Part shown: piece after piece, positions 11,113-21,779 of the stretch | Layout of the letters: each line of letters starts with the position of its first letter | Numbering within the stretch: position 1 is the stretch's first letter | From: Ampelomyces quisqualis | Lineage: Eukaryota; Ascomycota; Dothideomycetes; Pleosporales; Phaeosphaeriaceae | DNA length: 64,000 nt | Assembly (NCBI GenBank): GCA_018398575.1 | Contig: JAGTXZ010000010.1 | Span: forward strand, 620,001-684,000 | Reading direction: 5' to 3' | Made by a program: the position numbers and the translations under genes | Notes under the pieces: generated by a model | What the model was told of the DNA's origin: nothing | Databases searched by the model: none | What the model saw: the letters and a program-made list of their open reading frames with translations, nothing else

Positions 11113-11529
11113 CAACGATGACAGCCATGACAACTATCGCGAACGACACCTGCCCAGACCCTCCAACTCCTTCCCGTTTTGTCGAACAGTCGAAAGCGAC
11201 ATCGTCCTTAAGCAGCACTGTTCGACCCCACGCAACCTTTCTGTTGAGCTTTCCACGTTTCAATGACACTCATGGTGCTGTGTACTGTGCGGTAAGCTGT
11301 GTAGGAGTGTTTGCGGCATGCGCTGAATGCATCGTTGGTGGCTCTCTTCATGTGCCCACCACGTCGTTGCCACCTCTCTTCACGTTATGATGTTCTCCCT
11401 AAGTCTGTTGCGGAACACGTTTGTAGAGCTGCACATTCCCCTATATTCAAGGTCGTGCCTCAGGTCTTCTACAAATTCTTTTGCCGGCAGAAATCGTATA
11501 TCAAGACTTTTTGGTCTGCATTGCCCACC
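11113..11529. other. Intergenic spacer, 417 bp
   Basis: Leader and promoter of the following gene. The downstream frame is open up to 11311, but the ATG at 11530 sits in a strong CCACCATG context, so the upstream part is treated as non-coding. Confidence 0.45.
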
Positions 11530-13500
11530 ATGACTCCCGCACAAGCCAAGGCCAAGTGCTCAGCCCAAATACCTCAAGAACCCGCCTCTCAACGCCCTAG
11601 GACCTTGCTACAACGTGTTTCTTCAAGCTTCATCTCCATCTTGCCCCGAATTCCGTCACGAAGAGGAAGCTCTACGACTAACAGAGATGACCGTCCAGGA
11701 ACAGCACCTGGCCACGGCCCTATTCCAACGTTGGAGAACATGCGTAGCCGCACGCGCCTACATAATACTCAGCAAACACCTGTTCCCCATGTAGAAATAC
11801 CAAAGCTCTCCCATTCTGAGCGTCACTGCCCTTGCCAACCTGACATATACTACTCGTTTCCAAGCATCGAGCAGAAAGGTGGCGACCTCTACGGATTGAG
11901 ACCCTTCTCAAAGACGAAACCTAGAAATTCAACCTCGGACAGGCCATGTAGTCACTGCCGCCCCAAAAGCCCAAGCTCCCACATCGCGTCGAGTTTCAAA
12001 CAATCTCTTGGTCAAGACAGGAGCATCACTGCGGTCGAGAGCAGCCTCGCACCACCCATCGAGAGCTCAAACTCATCTGAGGAACAGCCACGGTCTGTAT
12101 CTACCGCGCTCGTGGCGAAGCGAGTGGGAAACCCGCCTAGGAAGTCTTCATTCCCAAGAGATCCCAGGCACTCATATAAGACTCTTCGCCCATCTTCAGC
12201 CCAACCCCCAGATTCAACAACCCATCAAAGCATCGTCCAACGCGCTCTATCCAAGACATCCTACACTTCCAAAACCCAAGACCCTCGGCCCAGAAGCCCA
12301 AAACTCCACCACCTCCACGGCCTCCCCCACGCAAAAGACCACCCCTACATGCACAAGCGCGAACTCGAAGCCCACCTGGCCGCCCTGCGCGCCGGCTCCC
12401 CTTCACCTCTGCGCCGGAGTATCGACGAAATCACCACTCCCCCTGTTCCTAATGAGCCGTACCAAGATTTTTCGCGCACAGTCTTCTACGGCACGACCAT
12501 CGCTTCTGCGGCGCGCGTGTCGCGCCGCACGCCGTCACCTGCACATGACATGATGTGCAGAATGGAAACGAGTACAAGTGTGATTATCGAAGAACGGAGA
12601 CGGCCGATATATGCGGAGGAGTTGGAACGCAGTGGGTTATATGGACGACGGAGTGCGCAGGGACATCGTCACCGAGCTTCGCCAGCTGTGCCGCAGGCTG
12701 AATGTCAAGATACAGATGATGAGAGTGCGCAGGCGCGCGTGAAGGTCGGGGCAAACAGGATGGAATGGAAAGGCGGGAACGAGAAGCCGAGATTGAGAGG
12801 TGGTGGTGGTGGGTTGAAAGTGAAGGAATGGATACTTACTCGCTCGTCGGCTTGTTTGTCGAAGTCCTCGGACAGCAACACGGACATTCCTGCACTGCCG
12901 AACCCAGCACCAGAACGTGCGTTGCATGGGAATCGTGGGCGCGCATGCCTCCCACCAGCTCTGGAGAAAATGCTTGTCGAAACAACTCAATCCCGTGCTG
13001 CGCCCTTGGCACCGTACCACTCGCCAAGTACGCACCAAATCGCACCTCCCGTCCTCACTCTCAGAGGCGGCGCCGCATCAGCAGTTCGTCTCCCACCAAC
13101 ACTCTACTGGCTCGCGGGCGGCACGGGCGCACCAGTCACTATCGGCGCATGGCAGAAACGCAAGGGAAGGAAGAGGATGGGCGGGATATTAGGTCTGGCG
13201 ATGTATGGAGCGCAATCTGGGACCATGTACACTGATAGTAAAGACGGTCATGGCGAATGTGCTGCGACGGGTGGCGGAAGCAGCATGAGCTCGTTTGCGA
13301 GCGGGAAAGCAAGTCCTGAAGAATCTAGCGCGCGGTCCGTAGTCATCACGCACGGCAACCAAGGACAGGTCGATGTAGAGAATCCGTCTCGCGCAGACGA
13401 TACCATCGGAACCGCGGAAGAAGAGCGAGGAACTGCGGGGGCGGGAGACGGAGCTCAACCTGGGCAGGATAGCGTTGCGGTGGAAGAAGCCATGTCGTGA
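11530..13500 (+). CDS. Serine/proline/arginine-rich protein of unknown function
   Basis: A single uninterrupted frame gives 656 residues from the ATG at 11530; the longer frame starting at 11311 would add 73 residues. Most of the protein is low complexity and predicted disordered, rich in Ser, Pro, Arg and His, with scattered basic stretches. Two short cysteine groups occur (HCPCQP and SHCRPK). A glycine-rich hinge (LRGGGGGLKVKEW) precedes the C-terminal third. The only ordered-looking part is near residues 520-570: PPTLYWLAGGTGAPVTIG followed by a basic run and MGGILGLAMYG. Similar tails occur in ascomycete proteins annotated only as serine-rich. I cannot assign a function. A small in-frame intron cannot be excluded. 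Confidence 0.6.
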   Translation: MTPAQAKAKCSAQIPQEPASQRPRTLLQRVSSSFISILPRIPSRRGSSTTNRDDRPGTAPGHGPIPTLENMRSRTRLHNTQQTPVPHVEIPKLSHSERHCPCQPDIYYSFPSIEQKGGDLYGLRPFSKTKPRNSTSDRPCSHCRPKSPSSHIASSFKQSLGQDRSITAVESSLAPPIESSNSSEEQPRSVSTALVAKRVGNPPRKSSFPRDPRHSYKTLRPSSAQPPDSTTHQSIVQRALSKTSYTSKTQDPRPRSPKLHHLHGLPHAKDHPYMHKRELEAHLAALRAGSPSPLRRSIDEITTPPVPNEPYQDFSRTVFYGTTIASAARVSRRTPSPAHDMMCRMETSTSVIIEERRRPIYAEELERSGLYGRRSAQGHRHRASPAVPQAECQDTDDESAQARVKVGANRMEWKGGNEKPRLRGGGGGLKVKEWILTRSSACLSKSSDSNTDIPALPNPAPERALHGNRGRACLPPALEKMLVETTQSRAAPLAPYHSPSTHQIAPPVLTLRGGAASAVRLPPTLYWLAGGTGAPVTIGAWQKRKGRKRMGGILGLAMYGAQSGTMYTDSKDGHGECAATGGGSSMSSFASGKASPEESSARSVVITHGNQGQVDVENPSRADDTIGTAEEERGTAGAGDGAQPGQDSVAVEEAMS

Positions 13501-13903
13501 AGTTTTTTTCTAGTCTTGTCGTAGATGTACACCACTTGTGTTTCCCAGTCTATTTCCCATCATATTTTTTTTTCCACGTTTGTGCTGAAAAAGTTCCTGC
13601 ATTTCGAGATGCGGTGTTCGAATTTCGTGCAAATTACTCAAGTATTTCATCACTAGGTCTGGCCAGCTATACTTGGCCGTCGCTCAACTGCACGCCTGGA
13701 ATATTTGACGCCGCTACTAGGTCAGCAAATAACATGCTAGGGAAAAAGACTTGGCATGCTCCTCGCTAGACTGATAGTTTGCCCCCAAGGACGTCGATTT
13801 ACATCCTGGCGAGTACACAGACTGTACTTGATGCAGAGCCGTCCGTCCGCTCACAAATGAATCTCATCGCCAGGCGCCTCGTGCCATGAGCTTTATTTAC
13901 ACT
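13501..13903. other. Convergent 3' intergenic spacer, 403 bp
   Basis: Lies between the stop codons of two converging genes, with T-rich runs near 13503 and 13566. Presumably 3' untranslated and polyadenylation sequence; nothing else is seen. Confidence 0.5.
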
Positions 13904-15121
13904 TCACCTCATCAACGCTTCACCCTGGTCCCCAGTCATCTTCGTCTTGACTACGGGCCTCTTTCCTGTTCCGGTAGGGCTTTTCTTCGTCTTTATTTCT
14001 CCTCCTCCTCCTCCGCCGCCGCTATTGCTTCCATGGCCAGTCGTCCTCTGACTCTCCACGGCAGCCTCGTGTTCAATCTTCTTCACCGCCCGGCTAATCG
14101 CCACACTATACCCGCCAATCCACTCGCTCCAGCTCTGTTTGCCGCCGCCCTCTGCGTCGGCGGGTACGACTTGCATGGTCGACGCGATAGAAATAGGTGC
14201 CTGGCGGGCAGAATGGGACTTATTAGTCGTGGGTCGTGCTGACTGGGCAGAGGTGTTTGAGTGGATAGTAGCTGCGGCGCGTCGTTGTTCGAGGAAACTT
14301 CTTGCGACGTTTTGTGCGGCCGAGACGCCTGACTGGATATGTTTGACGTCGTCGACGGAAACGGATGCAGGGAGGGGGATGCGGTAGGAGCCAGAGAGGG
14401 TTACGTGTCTGTTGCTGGCAGAGCTTGTGCCTGTGTCTTCTCTCGAGATTTCTTCGACATCTTCGTCTTCAGTGTTTGTCCGCGCTTTGCGTGGTCGAAA
14501 GGCTGCGAGGTCTTGTCGTGCGACTTCGAGTTCGCCTTCGAGACGGACCAGTTCTTCTACGCCTTTTTCGTCTTCGTCATTGAGATAGCTGCGTCCAATG
14601 TCTTCGACATCGTCATCATCATCTTCCATCTTTGCTTTGTCGTTAGCTAAGGTGGGCACTTGTTGTTGGCTTGAGCCTTTCCTGCCTTTGCCGCGTCGAC
14701 GAGGCGAGCGGCCAGGACCGTCTAGTAAGCCTGATTTGTACAGTTCTTCGACTTTTGATTCGAGACCATGCACACGGGACTTCAGAGCCTCGATCTCGGA
14801 TGCTGTCGGAGGCTGAGCAGGTGCGGTCTCCTTGCTTGCTGATATCGGCGTGGTCGAGGCGAGTTCTTTATTCAACTTCCTCGGTTTGCGGCGCGGTGTC
14901 TTGCTCGAAGATTCTTTGGTAGCACTCGGTGCTGGTGTCGCTCTTGGAGTTGGCGGTGTGCTTTTAGCTTTTACCACATTCTCTTTCTCCAGTACAATGC
15001 CACCAGCCGAGCCCGCTCTTCCAACATCTACGTTTGGTGCTGCAGCTTTCCGAGACCTTGCTTGCTTTGCCGTAGGTGCCGCAGTTTCATTGTGCACTGG
15101 AGACAATGACTTCGATGCCAT
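13904..15121 (-). CDS. Basic coiled-coil protein, function unknown
   Basis: A single exon encodes 405 residues. The N-terminal 110 residues are Ala/Ser/Pro/Lys-rich and basic (ARSRKAAAP, KTPRRKPRKLNKE), suggestive of nuclear or DNA/RNA association. A short coiled coil follows (IEALKSRVHGLESKVEELYKSG, about residues 108-130). Next come a basic patch (RSPRRRGKGRKG), an acidic run (EDDDDDVEDIG) and a second helical charged segment around residue 185. Near the C-terminus is an ordered-looking block, WSEWIGGYSVAISRAVKKIE, probably a conserved amphipathic helix. A glycine run and a basic tail end the protein. I do not recognise the family; similar proteins are listed as hypothetical in Dothideomycetes. 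Confidence 0.65.
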   Translation of the reverse strand: MASKSLSPVHNETAAPTAKQARSRKAAAPNVDVGRAGSAGGIVLEKENVVKAKSTPPTPRATPAPSATKESSSKTPRRKPRKLNKELASTTPISASKETAPAQPPTASEIEALKSRVHGLESKVEELYKSGLLDGPGRSPRRRGKGRKGSSQQQVPTLANDKAKMEDDDDDVEDIGRSYLNDEDEKGVEELVRLEGELEVARQDLAAFRPRKARTNTEDEDVEEISREDTGTSSASNRHVTLSGSYRIPLPASVSVDDVKHIQSGVSAAQNVARSFLEQRRAAATIHSNTSAQSARPTTNKSHSARQAPISIASTMQVVPADAEGGGKQSWSEWIGGYSVAISRAVKKIEHEAAVESQRTTGHGSNSGGGGGGGEIKTKKSPTGTGKRPVVKTKMTGDQGEALMR

Positions 15122-16059
15122 GTTCCTGGTGTTATGTTGCCAGGCGTTTATCAGTTGTTTGAAGAATCAAACGGGTTTGAGATACTCGTGGCCGTGAAAG
15201 CTCGATGCACAGAGTGACAAACAGTATTAGATGGTGTGGTGGGAATTCAGGAAATTCATTGTTGGTGACTGTCTGTCCTGGGACCATTGTCGAAGAGCGA
15301 GGACATCTAGGCTGAGCTGAAGCAGGAATTCGAGGTCGGACGAGATGCAGGGCGCATCTGACGTATGATGCAGGGATGTGGCACGCAGGCGAACGCGCAC
15401 GATCATCAACGGCGAATGCAGTCGTTTGTCAAACTTATACTACGTCTGCTTTTGACGGCAGGGCCATGGCTCAACTTGATGTAAATGCATGCCAAACGAG
15501 ACGAAGTTGGAGTGGAAGGGCTGTTGAAGAAGCTATCTGATAGCTGTATACATGTCCGAGCTCCGGACGTCTAATTCAAGGAAATTCTTGTTCGTACGTG
15601 CAGCAGCCCAATCATTTGGTAAGTCAGAAACAATCTCTTGTCCTTCATATCTAGGTAATACAACCTTACTGGTGTCCGAGAATATGGCCAACCACGTAAA
15701 TCTTGATCCCAGTGTATATGAAAGCGGAATGCAAATGTTACCATAACTTTTGAAGACGGGTGCATAAAGAAAGCTACCGTCACAAAGAACATGACACATC
15801 GCAATCGATCCTCGAGAACAAACCCATATAGCACTCCACAGGTCTGAGGAGAGGCCGACAAAGGAGGAACGCAGGGCATGGGGCATAATGTAACAACGAT
15901 CGAGGCCGCCGAGCAAGACAAAAGCCCCATGTCAGTTAGACAGATGGCAACGCCTCGAGATGACTCCATCACGCCGGGAATAATGCGCGACGTTGCGATC
16001 ATGCTCGAATGCAAGAAGAAGGGAGAAGCGACTAGGCCTGGTGTTAAATGATGCTCGGA
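15122..16059. other. Intergenic gap, 940 bp
   Basis: Promoter side of the coiled-coil gene and 3' side of eIF4B, both on the minus strand. Short minus-strand frames (15533-16014) overlap each other and lack domain support. Confidence 0.45.
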
Positions 16060-17983
16060 CTAGGATGCAATAGCACGTGCTGGTGGTCCACCACGACGAC
16101 TCTTGGGGTTCTTAACCTTAGAGACAGTACTCCAGCCGTCATCGTCGAGTTGCTCGGTCGTGGTACCTTCACCAGCGGCAGGAGTGTCGCCCTTGCGTCT
16201 CCAAGCTCCTTCGGAAGTGGGCGGGTCGCGGACAACTTCTTGGGGCTTTACGGCCTTGTCATCGACAATTTCCCCCTCGGCATCTTCATCTTGACCGGCA
16301 GAAGTGCTTTCTTCGCCCTCGCGTTGCAGAATTTCGAAATTCGCCTTGGGCTTCTCTTCACCGTCATCTGACTTATTTGCCTCCTTCGACGCTGCCTTTT
16401 CTGCTTCCTTGCCCTTTTTCTCTTCACGAGCCTTGTCATCTGCTTCCTTCTTTTGACGCAACTCGAGCTCTTTCTTCTCTTCGATTTCCTTCTCACGAGC
16501 AGCTGTGTCGATGGGTCGCGCAGCTCCGAAGGGGTTCGGCTTGTTGGATGATGTAGCGGCTTCTGGTGGCGGCTGTGCTTCGGAAACGGTGCGCTTCGCC
16601 AGGTTAAGCCTTGGGCGACCAGCAGGAGCAGCAGGTGTGGGTGCGGGGGAAGAGGGTGTGCTTGCATCAGGGGTGCCAGTGGGCGATGCAGATGCAGGGG
16701 CATCTGGGCGCATCTTTGTTCGCCATTGGCTGTCCGAATCTGCCGCAGTAGGTTGCCTGTCATATTGTGGCCGTCCCTCAGACGGTTGGAACTCACGGCG
16801 AGGTCCACGCGAACCGCTGTCTGGTCGACCCTCGCCCCACGCTGGGGCTGATCTGTCCTCGCGACCACCGCCCTGGAAGCTTGGCTGTCTACCTTCCCTT
16901 GCCATTGAGTTGGGTGCGGATCCGGCTGCGGGAGAGAGAGGGCCTTTGCGTTCCCAGTTGCCAAGGTCGCGCTCCTTTCCGTCGCCAGCAAAGGGAGGAG
17001 GTCTTCGGCGTTCACCACGGTCGCTGCCCGCGTCGGACGCGGCCTCGTAGCCGCCACCACCACGGCTGAAACCACCGCCGGCACGGTCGAATCCCCCGCC
17101 AGCACGGTCGAATCCGCCAGCACGGTCAGATGGGCGGCGCTGGCCGGGAAGGTCGGGAAGGGGTCCCTTTCGGGTCCAGTCAGTGATTTCCCTCACCTCG
17201 GCGCGGTCCTTGGCTGCGAGATGGTCAGCGTGAAGCTCTATGGAAATCATGGCGAGTACGTACGGGGTTCGGCAACGCTGACCCTGATGTTTCTGCCCTG
17301 GAATTGCGCGCCAGACAAGTCGAGAGCCTTTTTCAGACCCTCGACGGAGCCAAACTCGACGTAGCCGAAACCTTTCGGCTTCCGGTCCATCTTGTCCTCG
17401 ACGATGCGAACGTTGGTGACCTCGCAGTCGGCGAAGAAGTCGTTGACGTCGCCCTCGGTGGCGTCGAAGGACAGGTTGCCCAAGTGGGCGGTGTACGGGG
17501 GCTTGGAGGGGAGCGGGAGCTCCTCGCGCACAGCGAATCCACGGTCGGCTGGACGGAGATTAGCGTACGCAGAGCAGGTGCGACCCAAATGGACCCACCA
17601 AATGTGCCTGCGCGATCAGCACCAAATCCGCCTCCGGAGCCGTACGAGGGACGTTCGCCTCCATAGCCGGAGCTGCTGCCGCCGCCGCCTTGAAACATGT
17701 AAGCATGTCGCTCACATGAAGAATTCACCTCTGAGAAAATGGCGGGGCGGAATTACCTCCTCCTGTGGCACGTTAGCTGCAGCGCGGAGACTCGCGGCGG
17801 GGTGACTTACGGGGCATTGGCATGTCCTCCATTTCGTCAGCCCATGATCCGAGAGCTGCACTGTGTCAGCTGTCTGGGTGCGCGAACCGCAAATCTGTGG
17901 CGCGTACTCTGGTCGCCTAGGAAGTCTCCCAGGGACATCTTCTCTGTCTTCTTCTTGGGCGCTGCAGGCGTTATGTCAGCCAT
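16060..17983 (-). CDS. Translation initiation factor eIF4B
   Basis: Model (coding order): 17983-17908, 17855-17811, 17762-17757, 17688-17599, 17548-17264, 17213-16060; 551 residues. The start opens MADITPAAPKKKTEKMSLGDFLGDQ, and splicing to TLGSWADEMEDMPMP reproduces the conserved eIF4B N-terminus. A glycine-rich linker follows, then one RRM (about residues 90-165) with RNP2 AHLGNLSF and RNP1 KGFGYVEF. After the RRM come REITDWTRKGPLPDLPGQRR and RGG/DRAGGGF repeats. A second REITDW-like motif reads DLGNWERKGPLSP. A long Lys/Glu-rich helix and a DDGWSTVSK end complete the protein. eIF4B stimulates eIF4A helicase during mRNA scanning. The third exon would be only 6 nt; omitting it also keeps the frame. 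The start is 381 bases from a divergent gene. Confidence 0.9.
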
Positions 17984-18364
17984 GTTGTCGTCAAAATTGT
18001 CGCTGCACGGCGCGGGGCAAAAAAAAGCCGCCTGGCGGGTGGCGCCTGCTTTTGCTGCGCCGGGGTCGGGGTGCATACCCATGATTGCGGTAATCCGAGG
18101 CAACGCGCAGTGTGGTTCCGCGCGCTGTCTGAGGCTGAGTAGAGAGCGGTCGGATGCTCTCAGTCGTCGTAGTTGGTGGTGGTTGTGGGGTGGAGTGGGT
18201 GCGTGGGCAAGGTCCACCGGTTTTCGGGAAATGTGCTAAACAGTGCTTTTCGTTGGGTGGCCCGCTTAGTCATCCGTCGACATCATTTTACTGCCCGGAC
18301 GCTCACCTCGAGACCACCGCCAGTCCAGCCTCATCTCGCCGTAAATTGTTTCGATGAACGAGCA
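17984..18364. promoter_or_regulatory. Bidirectional promoter region, eIF4B / Tim17-like gene
   Basis: A 381-base stretch between two divergent start codons. No particular binding site could be assigned by eye; both mRNAs must start here. Confidence 0.5.
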
Positions 18365-19240
18365 ATGACCAAGCGGTACGACCCCGGACAGGTCACCCAC
18401 CCCCTTGATGTAGCACAATCAGCCGCCTCCGTTGGTGGCGCGACAGGTACGTGCCTACACGCTTCGTGTTCTGCTCGACATGTATTTGTTCTTCTCTAGA
18501 CTGGAGCATGTACTACAGCATCTGTCTCGAAGCCCATGTCACCAGACGCTGGGGTACTTCTCAAATACGCTCTGAAGCTAACTAGATCAGCTGTTTTCGG
18601 CCTGGTGACTGGCGCGGTTTATGGTACTCTCCGTACACAAACACCTACACTATTCTCAATAGTCTCTGGATTACAATGCTTCGGTATCGGATTCACTTTC
18701 TGGGCAACGCGGATGAGCATCCTCAACCACTCTGGTCTGCTCAACCAGTGGAAAGTCACGCGAGGCCTTCCAGTGCACATCCGTGATGATATCAACCCGA
18801 CACTATCTGACAAGGTGCGCGCCTCCACTATTGCTGGTGCGTTCACTGGATTCAGTCTGGGCTTTCTATTTAGAGGGCCGCGGAATGTTATCCCTGGAAC
18901 CATCATGTTCACCTTATTTGGTTGGGGCGGCCAACATGGGTACAATTTCCTCGACAAGCGAAACTCGCAGGCACTCCAAGAGCAGGCGGACCTGAAGGCT
19001 TCGGGCGACCGGAAGCCAAATGATACGCTAATGCAAAGATTTGCGAAGAGCAAGTGGAGTCCAATGAGTATTGTTACCGACGAGCAGTACGAATCCATAC
19101 TGCAGGAGGGACTGTTGAAGGTCGAGGCCGACATTGCCCTTATAGATGAGAAGATTGAGGGTATTAAGAAAATGGCGATGGAAGCTGAAGGACAGCGCAT
19201 GTTGAAGGAACACCAAATAGAACCATCAGCGAAGAAATAA
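18365..19240 (+). CDS. Tim17/Tim22-like membrane protein
   Basis: Model: exons 18365-18446 and 18519-19240, 267 residues. The first exon encodes MTKRYDPGQVTHPLDVAQ and ends at a GTACGT donor. Two in-frame acceptors are possible (18518 or 18506), differing by four residues. The body has small-residue-rich hydrophobic segments: SAVFGLVTGAVYGTL, FSIVSGLQCFGIGFTFWA, then STIAGAFTGFSLGFLF and VIPGTIMFTLFGWGGQHG. This glycine-zipper pattern resembles the Tim17/Tim22/Tim23 fold of mitochondrial inner-membrane proteins. The C-terminus is a charged helical tail (VEADIALIDEKIEGIKKM). It is not one of the canonical translocase subunits as far as I can tell, so role and location are inferred from fold similarity only. 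Confidence 0.65.
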
Positions 19241-19649
19241 TTCCCTTGGTCGCATGTCTGGTAGCAATATCCACAACTCCTACTCTGACATCCCTATCCT
19301 GCCCTTCCTCTGCATATGAGCTACTCCCATTCCCTTGGACTTTAATCAGACCTTTCCCCAACGCATCCTCCGCGCTCACCAACTCGCACTCACCCAGCTC
19401 TGGACCCATCTCAATCTCTGCATAAATCACCGCCCCCACGCGCTCCAACCTCGCACAGAACTTTTCCATCACGCCCATCACGCCCATTTCAGACCAATCG
19501 CCTGCTAGGGGGGCCATAATGACATGTAATGCCCGGAAGTGTAGTGTGGATGCATATGCTTCTTGTATGCTAATCCCAAACATACACTTAATACGAGAAT
19601 TCCTCGAGAATGACTTCGCAATGCAAGGGTTGCTTGATCGCCGTCGCAA

Positions 19650-21106
19650 CTACATCGCATCGACCATCCACGGGTGCTTCAGGAGTTCAGTCGCCGACTT
19701 CCTCTCTTCCGGCCGCCATCTAAGCATCGAGCGTATGAAATCGAGAAACAATTCTTTTTCCTCTCCTTTAAGCACTGAGATTCTTTCCTCAAGTGAAATG
19801 TTAGGAATAGCTACCTTTTTAGAACCACCCGTCCAGTTTCCTATTGAACTTAGCAGAGTCTATGTCAGGACCATCACAGTGACTGACCTTGCTTGTTGAA
19901 AACCTTCTTCGTTATATCATTGCTTTGCGTGTATTGAAGCGGAGGCATTCCAAGGTATGCAACCATTTCGGAAACATGATGTGTCCTTGATGGTTTGCCG
20001 TCGTTGTCACGGGCGTCGAATAAATGCTAATTTTCAAACAAGTCCCACACCTCATCAATAGTAAGTCATTGAGGCTTCCTTGCATTAGAATTGAATACTT
20101 ACCAATGTGGCGACACTCCAAATGTCCACCTTAGAGCCCCACTCCATCTCGAAAAGTATCTCCGGTGCACGGTACAACTCAGGCTGGATTAAGTCAGAGT
20201 GGGAATCTCCTATCCGTGCTTCTCCAAAGTCACAGAGAACTGGTTGACCCCAAAGAGCACCCGTGGGAAGGCGAAGCTTGCGGGAACGGTAAATTGTGCG
20301 TGTGTCATCGATCACTTTGGATGGCGATGGGTTCTCTACTTCGTCTTTTTCGAAGTCTTCCAGAATAGTCTCATCAGCCACAGTCAACATGATATTTGCA
20401 GGATTGATATCTAACTTGTCAGTTAATCCAATCATGTTGCATCATCTTGCCGTACCTGTGTGTACGACCTTAGTTTCGTCGTGTAAGAACGACAGCGCCT
20501 TTAGCACATTGGCTAGCGTCCACTTCAAGAGCGGAACATTGAGCTTTTGTGCTGAGTTCTGATACTGGAGCTGTCGAATAGTCATGTGCATAGGTGGATG
20601 AACTAAGCACAAATGCTTGCCAGTCGGACCGTTGAGCTCGAATTCGCCATACAGTCCGCGGATGTACGCTTGACCGCAATGCTGTGATTCCATAGAACTG
20701 ACGTGTTCGTAAAAGTCCAGCTCTCGGCTGAGTTGTGTAGACTTTTCGGCATCTCTCGTATAAATCTTGACAGCGACGTAGCTAGCGACAAAACCAGCGT
20801 TTCGTTCTCTATGCATGAATGATCAGACTTTAAAGGATGGGAGTGAAGAACGCCAAACATACCGGATATCCCGGCACAGCCAGACCGTGGAGTAGGCACC
20901 GTAACCAAGTTTTCCAATAACCTTAAAGCTAGAATCGAGAACCTCACCAGTTCGTACTGGATAAAACTGATCATGGCCATACCACGGAGGCTCTCTTCCT
21001 CGAAGAGCTCGCTGGCGTTCATCTTCGTACTCTGGAAGCGGAAAACTTGGGATATATTACAGGGGAATTTGAAGCGAGTATATACTCGTTGACCAAATTT
21101 CAACAT
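19650..21106 (-). pseudogene. SRPK-type serine/threonine protein kinase, disrupted
   Basis: Exons on the minus strand: to 20863, 20808-20456, 20410-20103, 20050-19888 and 19840-19650. Joined, they read as an SR-protein kinase. Landmarks in order: FYPVRTGEVLDSSFKVIGK, glycine loop GKLGYGAYSTVWLCRD, VAVKIYTRD, catalytic loop VVHTDINPANIM, DFGEA, the LYRAPEILFEMEWG activation segment, DIWSVATL, and the end MLRWRPEERKSATELLKHPW. In the fourth exon an in-frame TAG (20027-20029) interrupts WDLFEN-stop-HLFDARD in helix F. Near the start, the leader MLKFGQRVYTR is out of frame with the kinase exons by one base at a TTTT run (about 21045), unless an unusual intron is used. Splicing to an acceptor at 20027 would skip the stop but delete WDLFEN. 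I infer a recent pseudogene. Confidence 0.75.
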
Positions 21107-21779
21107 GTTGTAGAGACACTATGTCATTGCGGGAAGTCAGTGGGACGGACCAAAGGCATGTCAACCGCGCACTCTACCTATCGGTATAGCTAACAGCGTT
21201 ATATACTTAATCTTTTGCATTCGAAAGCCTCGCAAGCGGGGCAATAATATAAGACTGATATTCTAGCGCCTCTAAGCTATATTATTAAGCAAACCACGGA
21301 TTATTAGCCTAGAAGCAAACAACACCAGCAGGCCTCGTGCGCAAATGTTCTGTATGTACTAAACGAGCTGCTGCTCCTGTGTAGTGTTAAAAGATGGCTT
21401 TTGCAAGGGTGGCCGCTGTCAAACTCCTCCGTGACGCTTTATCAACTTTAACCACGAGCAGCCATGCCTTCTCTAATATCTAGCAACTACAACGCTTCAA
21501 AGGCTGCGTTGATACCTGTTATGAATGTCGAGAAATTTTGTTTTGAAGTTGGGTGCAAATTTCCGTGGGGATGCCAGATGGGCGCCGGGACGCTGACTCA
21601 TCGGATTAACACGAACTACGAAAGCAACACCCCGCGACAACCCCCCTTTCATTCTTTTCTATCATAGCCACATCTCTGCCTTTGTAGCCCTACTGTATGA
21701 TCTAATCAAAAGCTAACGTTGATCTGCGGATATATGGCCGGAATTTGTCTTCGTCGTTCTCATCACATCCTCCTCGAAG
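21107..21779. other. AT-rich spacer between divergent kinase genes
   Basis: Contains an AT-rich, TA-dinucleotide-rich patch at about 21180-21320 that looks like decayed repeat sequence. No gene is supported. Confidence 0.45.

Noticed and set aside
16505..17050. 181-codon plus-strand frame
   Set aside because: Shadow of the glycine/arginine-rich eIF4B exon; long antisense frames are expected in GC-rich repetitive coding DNA.
19164..19649. 161-codon minus-strand frame overlapping the 3' end of the Tim17-like gene
   Set aside because: No family match; it begins right after the SRPK stop codon and overlaps a real coding end antisense. It could be a remnant but cannot be supported.
20039..20041. 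Apparent extra T in the SRPK exon next to the TAG
   Set aside because: On re-reading the bases the frame is continuous up to the TAG; the extra base was my misreading.
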